Below, one piece after another: positions 25,601-36,347 of a stretch of 64,000 bases of DNA. Both the position numbers and the translations under genes were made by a program. Under the pieces are notes generated by a model. That model was not told the DNA's origin. It was given only the letters and a program-made list of their open reading frames with translations, and did not search any database. The DNA lies in NCBI GenBank assembly GCA_032191485.1, contig JAVDOI010000001.1, forward strand, positions 30,179,948 through 30,243,947. Direction: 5' to 3'. The DNA is from Leptoclinus maculatus (Eukaryota; Chordata; Actinopteri; Perciformes; Stichaeidae). Each line of letters begins with the position of its first letter. The stretch's first letter is position 1.

Positions 25601-28600
25601 CCTGAATTCAACTAATTTAAAGCTGCAGCACACTTCAGTTCTTTATTTTAAGATGCACATTTTTCAAAAGCTTTCTGTTATGTAATTTAATCATAAATGC
25701 AGTCCTTATTGTAATTGAAATGAGAAAACATTTATTGTTAGAGTATGTATTATATTATTAAATATAATTCATCCAGTTCAATTTGAAATCTGACGATAAA
25801 TATTGTTTATATATTATTCAATTGATCTTTCTATATTTGATTTGATAATCAGTTGTTAACAGACGTTAATACAACTGTTGGCTACTTCAATATACAGTAT
25901 ATGGGACTAAATCAGAGCGCAAGTTAGACATTATTATGATGTTCTGGAGCTTTAATGAAGAAATTCTCTCTGAATGGACCTTGCTGAACTTTAATTGAAT
26001 ACCCCTGTCATAGGTGTTTAAAACTACCCTAAACAACACAACAACAATCTACGTTAATATGCGTGCTGCTCCACAGCTTTAGGAAACACTGATAGCGTGT
26101 TCTGTCAGAGCCACCCACAGATATTTTAGAAAATGACCTGAACAAAGGAAAGACACTACTGAAAGCAGCAAGACCTGTATGAATGAAATAACGGATTAAC
26201 AAGACGTGACCAGTAGACTCTGTTGGCTGGTCCACCGTGACATTAGACTAATGCTGCGTTCACACCAAGCGTTAATCGAGGGAGTTTGATCACGGGATCA
26301 TTTGTATTTATCTGCTTCATTCGCGCTAGACACGCCGGAGTGGAGAAGTGGCCAGGAAAGACTGGTCCTATGTATTTTGATAATTAACCCCAATGGTCTA
26401 AGTTGGCACTGCTCAGTAAAAGTAATAGATCAGTTTGGTATTCAATATATATCTATATTTATATATAAGTATGCACACTGTGAATGTTGAGTGGCAAGCA
26501 CTACATTTTTTTTCTAAACATTTTGCCTAGTTTTAGTCTATTGTTTTGTCTTGACATTTACGTTAAATGACATTAAATGCTTGTGATTTTACAATGAAGA
26601 ATATCCAAGTCTAAGCCTTTCTTTTTCTCTTTCTTTTTTTAAGCTCAACAAAAAAATGCTTAGAGACACAAGAGAACCTCAATCAAGTTCTGAGTACAGT
26701 GATGAGGATGAGTATGTTCCTCAATCTGCTGAAGAAACAGAAAGTGACAGTTCAGAAGAAGATGTCAAACAGCACAGGGGAAGGAAGAGAAAGGTAGAGA
26801 GAACAACTTCAACCAACTCTCAGGAAGGAGATGACCAACCACGCAAGAAAACACGTAAGACACATTTTACTTCCCTGGCTGCACCTGACACCGACAAATC
26901 CTCACCTGATAGTTGCGACGTGACGGTCATGACCTTGAAGAAGAAAGACGATGGCGGCAGACTCAAATTTCAGACTTAAAGTGACCTTGTTACCATAGCA
27001 GATGCACTGCATGCCTTAAAAAAGTACACATACACTACTGGCCAAAAGTTTAAAATGAATAATCTAGTAATTTTAATTTGTGCAACTGGGCTCTAAATAG
27101 GGGTGAGAATCTTTCAGTATCTCACAATTCGATTTTGTTTTCAATTCTTGGGGTCACGATTTGATTCTCATTTCAGTACATAGGGGTTCTAATTTCAGGA
27201 TCTACTCCAGTTCACTGTGCGCTAATAAAGACAGTATGGCAAATTATTACATGAAAGCAGAGAAAAGTATTTATAAGATGATGGAGTTTTTTTATATTTG
27301 AAAAAGTTATATCAACTGATGTGTAATCACAATAATGTGATCACACAAACGCAAAAGGTAACATTTGTTTATGCTAAACTAGCACAAATAAATTTCACTA
27401 AAAAGTTTGAAGTATTTCTCAATTCTCAGTGACTTAGAGAATAAGATCAAGTTACACAAAAAATAAAAAGCTGCCTGTTACATAAATGCAATTGGAAGGC
27501 TTGTATTCCTCAAAAATATGCTAATTTCCAAAATGAATTGAACACAAAATAACACTGGTATTTTGTGTGATTTTTCAACATTTCCATTAAATATCACAAT
27601 ATTAGAAATTACTTTTCTTTTCTTTTTCTGTTTAAAAAGTACAAACATTGGAAGACATCGAGAACAACTCACCCATCTGTTAAGTGGTTACGTCTCCAGT
27701 CTGATCTGGAGCTCACAGCTGATAGGTGCATGGTGTCACTCTCTGTGGCTGAGTTCTCTCTCATTACAGCAGACAGTGTTTTTCACTTCAATTATGAATT
27801 TTCATATTTAAATGCAATATGTATCTATTCTTTTGTTGGAAGAAGAGAGCTGTGAATAGTGGGAGATAAGAATCTATTCTTTCCCTCTAGGCGGTTGCTA
27901 TAGCATTGGGTTAGCAGATAAATAGCAGTAAGATAAATGCAAGGTGATGATAATAATAATCATGTTCCTTCGGCAAGCACAGTAATAACAATAATAGTAA
28001 GGTAAATGCAAGATATTAATATTGTTTTTTCCTGTTATATTGGTGCATACCATGAAAATATAAACAAAGATGAAAGGAAGTACTGCAAGACAAGAAGCAT
28101 AAATAGAAATAGACTATAAAATATTAATAAATATTACAAAAACAATATGTAAAATATGACTGTTATTCAAATGGTAGAGCTGTAAAGTTGTGTGCTGGAA
28201 CTGGCAAAATATGAAATTAAAAGAATATCTCCAATGTGCAAGATAGAGTCCAAAAGATGTATGTTAATGTAACACATTGATTTACGTGTGTAGACCTTAT
28301 GTTAACATGTAGAAGGTGCATCCTCTGCTAGTTCTTCTTGGTGATTACACTGAAGCACATTAATCAATGCTTTCATTGTATTGAATACTCATTTACTAAA
28401 AGAGAGCTCTTATGTTTACAGACAGATCTGTGGTGAAAAATAAATCCACGATTGAAGTTGGACAAAACGATAATCCACATCCAGCCAAAGGTAATATTTT
28501 GAGTAAACGTGAAGATTGTGGAAAATAAAAAATGTATCTTGTAAAAAAAGCACACACTGTCCAGTGACATTGCTAGCCTTAATCATTTGCATGCCTTTTA

Positions 28601-29696
28601 CCTTGCCTGTATCATTTTTATTTCCAATCACTTTCCCTAATACAGTTTCCTTAAAATACCACGAGTGTTTATTCTGTGGGCACCAACAGAAAGTAGACAC
28701 TATTTGATTGGATGTATGAAATAAATTGAAAGTCTGTTATTCTCAGTTTTGCTTGTGTTCTAATAGGTAGCTCGGAGGAAAAGATGCTGGTTGGGGAGGT
28801 CTCTGGTGAATCACACACAAAAAAAGGTAATCTGTTCAAAGTTTTTCAGTTTCTCACCTAGGATCAAGTTACTTAGTGAGTCTACTGACATGAGAATACT
28901 TTTTATAGATTCTCTATCCAAAATATAAATAAACTAATAAACTATGATGTATCATTAAGTAGTATGTAACTTAGTGGTAACTTATGTAACCTGTGCCCAG
29001 GTTTTGAGACTAATGAAACACCATATTAAAGTAACTGGCATCATTACGTAAGGAAAAATAATTTCACATCATCCAGTATATTGAATTCAGAATCATCTCT
29101 GTAAAGGACTCATTTGTTCAGGTCAGTAGATCTCATCTAGTCCTAAATCACATAATGTCCTCTGGACTAAATGGACAATGTCCAGTTGTTTTAAATGAAG
29201 TACTCCACTTGTGTCATGTAATACTGAAACTAGTGTCAGTGTTGGTAAACCTTGTCTTTGTTCATACTTCTGCAACTACCGTCTATATTTCTGCTGCTAG
29301 TTCTATTTTATTATTACTGACACTGTTGCTCCAAATACTTATGTTACTGCAACTACAGGTTGTTCTACTAGTATTTTGTGTACTGCTACAGTCGAGACCT
29401 ATACAACATTATAGCCTCAGTACTTGCTGGTTTTTGAATAACATTAAATTACTGTCTCATTTTATTCAGGGTCATCACAAACAAAAAAACAGAAGTGGAC
29501 CAATGACGAAATCCAGGCTGTGGAAAAAACACTCATGGACCACATCAGATCTGGGAAGGTTCCTGGGAAAGCCCAGTGTCTGGAATGCATTCAGACGTCA
29601 CCACTAGCCCTCAAAGGAAGGAGGTGGGAGGCAGTGAAATTTTACATAAAAAACCGAATCGATGCATTAAAGCGAAAGTCTTTGAAAGAAAGGTAA
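22610..29696 (+). CDS. Nested antisense gene in GALNT2 intron 1: 310-aa acidic protein with C-terminal Trp/Cys domain
   Basis: Nine exons on the strand opposite GALNT2: 22610-22618, 23378-23426, 23672-23715, 24875-25018, 25102-25221, 26644-26854, 28422-28490, 28767-28826, 29470-29696 (933 nt, 310 aa plus TAA). All eight introns are GT-AG and the phases fit (0,1,0,0,0,1,1,1), which is very unlikely by chance. Layout: residues 35-82 form a basic/charged helix (RRLQKLKKHHDV...LNVERERTL), probably a coiled coil; 133-162 are strongly acidic Ser/Glu/Asp; basic nuclear-import-like clusters lie at 168-172 (GRKRK) and 188-192; the C-terminal domain is 245-304, with Trp245, a Cys272-x2-Cys275 pair, Trp288 and KNRIDALKR. 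The spacing suggests a Myb/SANT-like fold. I recall this C-terminal domain from a large multicopy teleost protein family, unnamed to my knowledge and often carrying a recombinase-like core. The function is unknown; nuclear DNA or chromatin binding is an inference. Confidence 0.75.
22737..22890. repeat. Tandem duplication, 78-bp unit, in nested gene intron 1
   Basis: ACCGAGATGGACAGCTAATG begins at 22737 and again at 22815. Each copy continues TTAGCTAACACTAAGCTAGC and ends CCAATGTCAAGTGAAACC. Confidence 0.9.
23378..23426 (+). CDS. Nested gene exon 2 (residues 4-20)
   Basis: 49 nt between GTGCTTTCAG and GTGAGA. It reads EERACFSSTDGSSKCT and ends with one base of a split Gly codon. Confidence 0.65.
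23672..23715 (+). CDS. Nested gene exon 3 (residues 20-34)
   Basis: 44 nt between ATGTTTGCAG and GTAGGA. It completes the Gly codon and reads ADVTDVFDPEQTNE. Confidence 0.7.
24731..24821. repeat. Twin perfect hairpins made of GTTGTGTTGACA units
   Basis: Hairpin 1: AACTGTCACACACAA (24731-24745) pairs with TTGTGTGTGACAGTT (24751-24765), loop 5. Hairpin 2: AGTTGTGTTGACAAG (24789-24803) pairs with CTTGTCAACACAACT (24807-24821), loop 3. Both stems are perfect over 15 bp. They lie 54 bp before exon 4 of the nested gene. Confidence 0.9.
24875..25018 (+). CDS. Nested gene exon 4 (residues 35-82, basic helix)
   Basis: 144 nt, phase 0 to 0, between GTTTTGCAG and GTTAGT. It starts AQSRVMRRLQKLKKHHD and ends LSRSLNAK. 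It is rich in Lys/Arg/Glu with no helix breaker, so a long amphipathic helix or coiled coil is likely. Confidence 0.78.
25102..25221 (+). CDS. Nested gene exon 5 (residues 83-122)
   Basis: 120 nt, phase 0 to 0, between TTTTTCAG and GTAAGT. It starts EEHQWSSDSDGDNTIIL and ends PELMRTDSVV; the segment is acidic and serine-rich. Confidence 0.78.
26253..26345. repeat. MITE-like remnant (GCTGCGTTCACACCAAGCG)
   Basis: The start GCTGCGTTCACACCAAGCG resembles the ends of common fish MITEs. No matching right end was identified. Confidence 0.35.
26644..26854 (+). CDS. Nested gene exon 6 (residues 123-193, acidic and NLS-like)
   Basis: 211 nt between TTTTTTAAG and a consensus GTAAGA donor inside ACACGTAAGA. 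It holds the SSEYSDEDEYVPQSAEE acidic stretch and the RGRKRK and RKKT basic clusters. If the donor is not used, the frame stays open for another 41 codons to a stop at 26979, which would give an alternative, shorter C terminus. Confidence 0.78.
27098..27190. repeat. MITE-like remnant (GGGGTGAGAATCTTTC type)
   Basis: GGGGTGAGAATCTTTCAGTA is followed by CACAATTCGATT and GGGGTCACGATTTGATTCTC, the left part of a common fish dispersed element. It lies in nested gene intron 6. Confidence 0.45.
28422..28490 (+). CDS. Nested gene exon 7 (residues 193-216)
   Basis: 69 nt between TATGTTTACAG and GTAATA, phase 1 to 1. It reads RSVVKNKSTIEVGQNDN then PHPAK. It is a low-complexity linker, open in only the expected frame. 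Confidence 0.65.
28767..28826 (+). CDS. Nested gene exon 8 (residues 216-236)
   Basis: 60 nt between TTCTAATAG and GTAATC, phase 1 to 1. It reads SSEEKMLVGEVSGESHTKK. Confidence 0.65.
29470..29696 (+). CDS. Nested gene exon 9 (residues 236-310, Trp/Cys domain, stop)
   Basis: 227 nt after a TTTATTCAG acceptor. It codes the best-conserved part: KQKWTNDEIQAVEKTLM, SGKVPGKAQCLECI, RRWEAVKFYIKNRI. The frame ends at TAA (29694-29696). That stop lies inside AG|GTAAGC, a strong donor, so splicing to a further exon cannot be excluded. I favour termination here because the family I recall ends shortly after this motif and a polyadenylation signal follows. Confidence 0.8.
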
Positions 29697-30160
29697 GCTT
29701 TTACATTTGTGCACTATTGTGTCCAGATGGAAGACTACAGGTACAATCTTTGCTGGACATTTATGCACTTCTGTTGCTGGACGTTGTTCAATACTGTCAA
29801 ATGGAAGGTTTAACAGGTTTTTCAGAGGAATTCTTAATCGTGCCTGTTCTCTTTGACATTCCTCTTTTTTTGTTAAATATTTGAACGTTTTTATTTGCAT
29901 TACAGCATTAGAGTTGTACGAATCTATTTTGTGATACACAAACGTATATTTTCGTTGTATTTTTATTTAAAACCATTTCACTACACTGAAAATGTAAAAA
30001 GTGTATATTGCAGTGCAGTTGTAATAGAAGTTGTGAGGCACTGAAAGGTTTTGAAACAGTAAGTGTTGAAATAATGTTTACAGAATTACAATTTAAGTAT
30101 TGTAGTAGTCAAGTTCAGTATTTGTTTTGCAAGTGAAATACTACTTTGAAATATTATGCT

Positions 30161-30262
30161 GAGAGCATTACAGTTGTGATATTCAGCTCCATTATTTGTA
30201 GGGGTTTTTCCAACTGAAATACAAAGCACTGAATATCACAGTATCACAACTGTAATGCTTTC
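30161..30262. repeat. Inverted repeat in the nested gene 3' UTR
   Basis: GAGAGCATTACAGTTGTGAT (30161 on) and ATATTCAG pair with CTGAATATCAC (30229) and ATCACAACTGTAATGC (30243-30258). An 8-nt insertion in the right arm makes a bulge; the loop is about 42 nt. Confidence 0.8.
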
Positions 30263-30318
30263 AACTGTAATATTCAGTGCAGTCAGTCACTATATCTGAA
30301 AAATGCACAGAACTTTGA

Positions 30319-30324
30319 AATAAA
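30319..30324 (+). terminator. Candidate polyadenylation signal of the nested gene
   Basis: AATAAA on the plus strand 623 bp after the nested gene's stop, followed by a GT-rich stretch (GCTGTGAAGTTTG). A stable inverted repeat (30161-30262) lies in the implied 3' UTR. Confidence 0.45.
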
Positions 30325-30783
30325 GCTGTGAAGTTTGAACATTTATATTGAGTGGAGTTCAATTTACACAGATGAGTCATTATACAATTACAACATTTAA
30401 TGGTGAATACACAAATGCAATATGAAATTAATTAACAAAATATAATACAGAAACAACTCTTTTTTTTAAATAAAGCTCCTTAGTGTTTCTAAAAACGTAC
30501 CCTCCATTGAATACCATATATAGGCTTGTAAGTGTAAGACACATTTTTAACAGTGTCCCCTGGTGGTGGTTTGTATTATGACATGATAGGAGCGTCCCCG
30601 CTGGGATAGAAAAACCAGACAAAAATTCAGTTCGTTAAATTTGAGAAATTTTGATACTTGAGTTGATATTTTGTTTCCCAGGACCCAAACTAAATTTATG
30701 TGATTAAAAGTATGCAGTTATTCCATTTAGAAAATAAGGTCCCCACGCGTAACCTCTACACTGACGTCCCCACCATGTAGCAA

Positions 30784-30792
<9 letters not shown>

Positions 30793-30860
<68 letters not shown>

Positions 30861-30972
30861 AGTGAGAGAGACTTGGGGGATGTGAGTCGGCTCAATGAGG
30901 CAATTGTGTGTGCTGGCCCCCTTCCCAAAACCCCATCTGCATCCTACACACACACATTGGCACTCACATTCC

Positions 30973-31005
<33 letters not shown>
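30793..31005. repeat. GT and CA microsatellites with GA tract
   Basis: (GT)n at 30793-30844, (GA)n at 30848-30862, and (CA)n at about 30974-31003. The GGTCCCCACG and GACGTCCCCACC motifs beside it (30739-30775) link it to the repeat type at 12.4-12.7 kb. Confidence 0.85.
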
Positions 31006-31007
<2 letters not shown>

Positions 31008-31459
31008 TCCAACCTAAAGTCAGACCACACACACAAAGCACAAATCTAACTAATTATCTTTAGTTGCTGGGTGAAGTGGGTGACATCTGAATCAGCCCAA
31101 ATGAAGATGTCTAATAAGAGACTTTCTCTTCAGTTGCAGCAAACTGATGAACGGGCAAAACTTAAACCACAACATCAACATTCAGGAAACATTAAAATAT
31201 TCTGTTTAAGCAACAGGTGGAGAAGATGTGCAAAGACCTTTTGCTAGAGAGACAGAGAAAACTGCATCTTCCACCGCTCCAAGTCTAAACCGGTGAGACA
31301 AATGCACTGTTGGTGCTCAGGTAACGTCCACATTTCTCAGGAGGAAAGTCAAGGTTTAAGCATTTGAGCCGTCTGCTGCAGTGATTCTGCACAGCTGCAG
31401 CTTAACGACACAGGAAGTGTGTTGACTACTGGTTACGATTCCACACAGGGAAGCTCTAG

Positions 31460-31960
31460 TTGGTTAGTTGCAACAATTTTGATAACTGATTAATTGTTTA
31501 CGTCATTTTTCAGGCAAATATGCCAAACACTTCATCATTGCAGCGTCCTGTAAGAATTTGCTGATTTTCATTGCCTTATTATGCAATAGTACATTTCATG
31601 TTATGGGGTTTGGGACTGAAAAATAAAGACACTTGGCTCTGCTCGAGTGACGCTCTGAAACTAATCTGAGACACCGATCAAAATATTGAAACAATCACAA
31701 TAGAATTCACATATGACTGAATGCTAATACAGGAGGAGTTACTTCCTGAAAGCAGGTAGCAGGAAAGTAGCACTGAATGGCGACAAATGTTTGTGTGGAC
31801 GAACTATTGAGAAGGAGATTGTGGACAAACGTGATTGTAGGATAAATACAATGATGCGACTATAAAATGATTTCTTTGTCTTTGAAGGATCCATTCATCA
31901 CTAATCAACAATTGTTTGATGCAGCTGTATCGTATAAATTAAGAGCAGCAACTACAGATT
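31460..31960. repeat. Dispersed teleost repeat (GTTAGTTGCAACAATTTTGATAA type), broken copy
   Basis: Contains GTTAGTTGCAACAATTTTGA, CTGATTAATTGTTTACGTCA, TTTCAGGCAAATATGCCAAA and, later, AGCAGCAACTACAGATTTTC and ATTATCC in the order of a very common percomorph repeat. Confidence 0.55.
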
Positions 31961-33285
31961 TTCATTATCCACTATAATTTCTTTTATCTGTTGTTTGTTG
32001 TATTCCTTTAAAGTCGCCCTGTTGCCAGAACTACCAACCATCCGTTCAACTGTGTCTGCCTGTCAGTGACGGTCCAACAGACGCTATAAACTGAGCTCAG
32101 GTTCACGGTGTCATGGTGTCCGTTACATCTTTTGTTGTAGCACAGTAGTAGTGCCTTCGAGGACACACACACACAAGTCTTTTCATGATGAGAGAGAAGG
32201 GTCAGAGACTGGATCTTCTGTGTTTCTGGACTGCAGAAGGTCATGAAAGAGCATCAAAAGCGGGCGATAAAAAGTGCAGCAAAGAAAGCTGGAGAGTACA
32301 CTTGATTCACAGTTGATGACAGGAGCAGTGGAGAGATCTGTGAGAAACAAGAGGGCGGCTGAACAAGAAAAGGCAGGGCGATGGGACACGCCACTAGACT
32401 CAACAAGTCGTCTCTGTTATCATGTAAAACTATGTGGTCTTCATTCCTCTGCGTGGATTTAGAGATGATCCTTTATGTGCCGACTGAGTAGAACTCAAGG
32501 GAGTCACAACATGCGATATAGTCAAAAACTGACATTATCGGTCTAAAAACAATCTTTTCAAAATGTCAGATTTTCTCTAGGCGGTGATGATTATATTCAG
32601 CATTGTGAAAGCTTGCGGATTCCCCACTGCTAGTCAGCGGGAGTTGGAGAATTCATTTGAACAAATGGCTCGGGATAATGGGAAAGTTCAGATATCATTT
32701 TCAGAGGAAAAGGAAGACGCTGTTGGAGACATCGAAAGAGGGAAGGCAAGAGGGAAACGGAGAGAGAAAGATGGCGATGGTGAGAGGTGAAGCTGGGAGG
32801 GACGATGGAGTGAAGTGCTGAATCATGCGTGTGAGAGGAGAAGTAGGCCAGGGTGGAGGGGTGCAGAGGGTGGGGATGTTAGAATCCCCAATTCAGTTGT
32901 ACAAACTCTTTCATCAACCACTTGCTTCCTCCCTTTTCTTTCCCTACACCCCCTCTTCCTCCCTGCTTCCTTTGATGCCCCTCCCCCTCCTCACCGCTAA
33001 CAGTAAATGACTGTCCCCTCCTCGGCCACAGCGGCGGTCTGTGATTACTACCACCAAGAATGCCCCTTTTAGACGACCTGCATGTTGAGGATTGCTACAC
33101 GGAAATGATTGTGACTTGTGAAAATTGCAGCTTGTGAATTTTTGCTCTAAAAAAAGGAAAATTGTTTTAGTAAGATGTGGATGAATTTACAGTAAGACCA
33201 CCCCAAACGATGCTGAGGTCATTATTGTTACAGTCCTGATAGCCACTGAAATCGCAACACAGCACATGTTACCTCATACCATAAG

Positions 33286-33373
<88 letters not shown>

Positions 33374-35374
33374 GGAACAGGAAGGCGCTTTAGGTCTATA
33401 AATATTTTCTTTCCCATACAAGGAGAAAAGTTTTCTGTAAGTCAGCAGAAGAAGGTGTGTGTTTTCGTGAATGGGTATCACATATGTATGTGAGCAGTAT
33501 AGAGGTGCGTAATGTGTGTGTGTGTGTGTGTGTGTGTGTCGCTCCGTGTGTGTTTAGGTTGAACCAAAGCCAAGATGTCTACAGTGTGTCGTGTGTGTGC
33601 TGCATAAATCTTTGTGTATATTCGACGTAAAGACATACACGTATAACCTTTGCTCTATATCTTTTTTCAAACTCTGTACACATACTCCTTGTTATACACA
33701 TCAGGTATTACATGAAGCACACAAGCCGTTTGATTCACACTACTGTTGTGTATTAATGCATGTCGACGACACACTCCTGTTTGGGCACTAACCAGAATCG
33801 GCCTGTCTTTGGCCGGCAACAATAACATCCTCTCACAGTACCAAAGCAGCCTTTCTGTCATTACACAGCTATTACACAACGCAGAGTGCCGGATGACATC
33901 AGCAGATCAAATCCAATCAAATCCAACATTAATGTACAGTGACAGCGACATGATGTAAACATCAACCTGCTGTATGCATATTCGACCAAAGTCTTTTTTA
34001 TTTATTTTTTTTAAATCCCTCTCTGAGCTAAATCACAGTCACTCATCAAAGGGGAAGTCCGGGGATTTAGTATTGCACTTTGACAAATTTGTCTGGACTG
34101 ACAAGAGACGGTGGTCCCATCAAAGCAGCAGAGTCGGAGGTACCCCGACATATTGTTCCGGCACGATGCTATGTGACGCACATTAACGGTTCCAACAATC
34201 ATCAACTCTGGTTTGAGAGTTTGAAAGAAAAACTGAACAAGAAACTGATTTTTTTTTTTTTTTTTTTAAATAGTAACAACTATAACATTTTCTCTTCCCA
34301 CACAGGCTCATGACACCATCTCAGCTTGAATACCTTTAAAATTCACAAACATGTTAATCAGGCTAAAGTTACACAAAGGGGAGCTACATTTTTTACAAGG
34401 ATAATCACACACTCCGACTCTTGTTCTGTAACTGTGACGGCACACAAAAGGGAGAATTTTCCTGTAATGGGATACAGGCCCTTTGAAACAAATTGCTACT
34501 CTCATCATGCAGCTCTCCCCGGGGGAAAGAAGTCGTCTCATTTTGAGTTACGACCATAGTTTCAGTAACCAGACAGTGACACACTACAGACCTTAATCAA
34601 GCCATTTTTATGAGCCGCTCTGACAGTTTAGAGGCGTGTGCTGTTTTAGGGTGTGTTGGTCACAGTTGGTTTCAGTTACTCAAACATTTGGCCATCGTCC
34701 ATTTCAAAAAGCTGCTGGAAGAGTCATGATCATTTCATCACATCTGTGACATGCAAACATTAAGTCAAACTTAATTGAAGCAGCTGCTGATGCTGAGTCA
34801 CATCCAGAGGTGTGAACATTGCAGCACAATGAAGGGCATGACAACTCTGCTGAGAAAAGGTCGGTCCAATGACACCCAAAAGTATAAACCTGCATCTCCT
34901 GTTCATCCGTCAAGTTATCAAAGAGTGAAACTCAATCTGATGATGTAATGTAAAAGCTTCTGCGTTCTGTGCCAGTAAAAGGCCACGATGTCCGCAAGGG
35001 TTTTGCATTCAGCCCAACATTTTTGACAAATGACGAAATGTACTTCTTGCGATGACTAAAGTATAATTTAGACCCAACCTTAATATGCTGTTAGTGACAA
35101 TTGTTACAAGCTGCGTGTTTAGTCAGCAGTAAAAATAAATTCTTCATGTTTTTTTACTGGACTTCAATTTATCTACATAGCTCAGTCCAGCAGAGTTTGT
35201 ACAAACTGTATTTTTCTTTTTTGTTCTTCACATCTTGTGACGTGTTTTTCTTGATCATATCATTGAGAAATTTGAGCTGAAAACTGTCCAACTATACAGC
35301 TGAAGTAACTCATACCACAATGTATTAAAACAAATCGCAAATGTTCTCACAGGCTGACCGGCTACTTTATGCGA
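31961..35374 (-). other. GALNT2 intron 1, no gene recognised
   Basis: Apart from the GT runs, this stretch holds only short open frames with no family resemblance, plus a poly-T/A tract near 34247-34268. Confidence 0.45.
33289..33372. repeat. (GT)42 microsatellite
   Basis: 84 bp of GT dinucleotide. A further short GT run lies at 33512-33539. Confidence 0.95.
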
Positions 35375-35500
35375 GGGCTGTGTATGGGAAAGAATCTAGC
35401 GTTATGATACACATCATGATACAGGAGTTACAATGCAATATATTCATATTGCATTGCTGTATGCAAGGCAATAAATTGTGATACATCTAATTATAGAAAA
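35375..35500. repeat. MITE-like remnant (GGGCTGTGTATGGG type)
   Basis: GGGCTGTGTATGGGAAAGAA, GATACACATCATGATACAGG and AGTTACAATGCAATATATTC are landmarks of a known-looking fish dispersed element. It is truncated. Confidence 0.5.
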
Positions 35501-36298
35501 GCTATCATAGTATAAAGAACACACCAAAATATTCATAAAATCTGACTGAAAAGAAGTTTTTTTTATGCAATCATAAGAGTGAGTCTGCGTTTGCATTCAT
35601 CACATTTAGTCCCCGACACATCCAACATCATGGTACTACTTTTTGTGCAATCTGAGCCACTGTCTACCATGAATCTTTGCATGTAAACTATTAATTCAAA
35701 ACAGATACACTGTTTTTGGGAATCAATACAATATCAGAAAAACATAATACATAAACATAAATCTCTGCTCTCCGCCACAAATATATCATCGCCTGCAACT
35801 GGTCACATAAATATTTTTCAATGTCCTGTGGGCCAAATGTTTGTGGTTTATTTCCCCCCCGTGGACATTTGCTCATTTTGAAAGATGAATCGATCGAGAC
35901 CGACTGGAGCTGTGAGAGGATACGGTGCTGTGACCACACAGGGGGAAAAAAAAAAATCGGCTCCCGTCTTGAAGTTCAGCCACAAATTGAGGTATTCAGT
36001 AAACAGATCATGTTGCAGTGCACAGACATTTACTTTCAGCACAATTTTCCTACTGCAGAGCAATAACTAAGTGTGATTTGATTTCTAGTGTGCTGCCGTT
36101 TATAGAAACTGTGTGAACAGTGAGTAATAGAGAGAGAGAGCTCAGTAATCGGCCAACAACAGAAACAGCAGACGCAGCAGTCCGGCCGGAATGCAAATGC
36201 TCTGCAACCACAATCTATCTCAATCCTGCCATTACAGTTTTGAAAGTGTTATTTCATTTAGCTGTGTTCATACATTTTAATGAGTCAGCTGACAGGAG

Positions 36299-36347
<49 letters not shown>

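Noticed and set aside
29155..29607. 150-codon plus-strand frame (MSSGLNGQCPVVLNEVL...)
   Set aside because: It runs through intron 8 of the nested gene into exon 9 in the wrong frame. The exon 9 frame joined to exon 8 carries the conserved domain.
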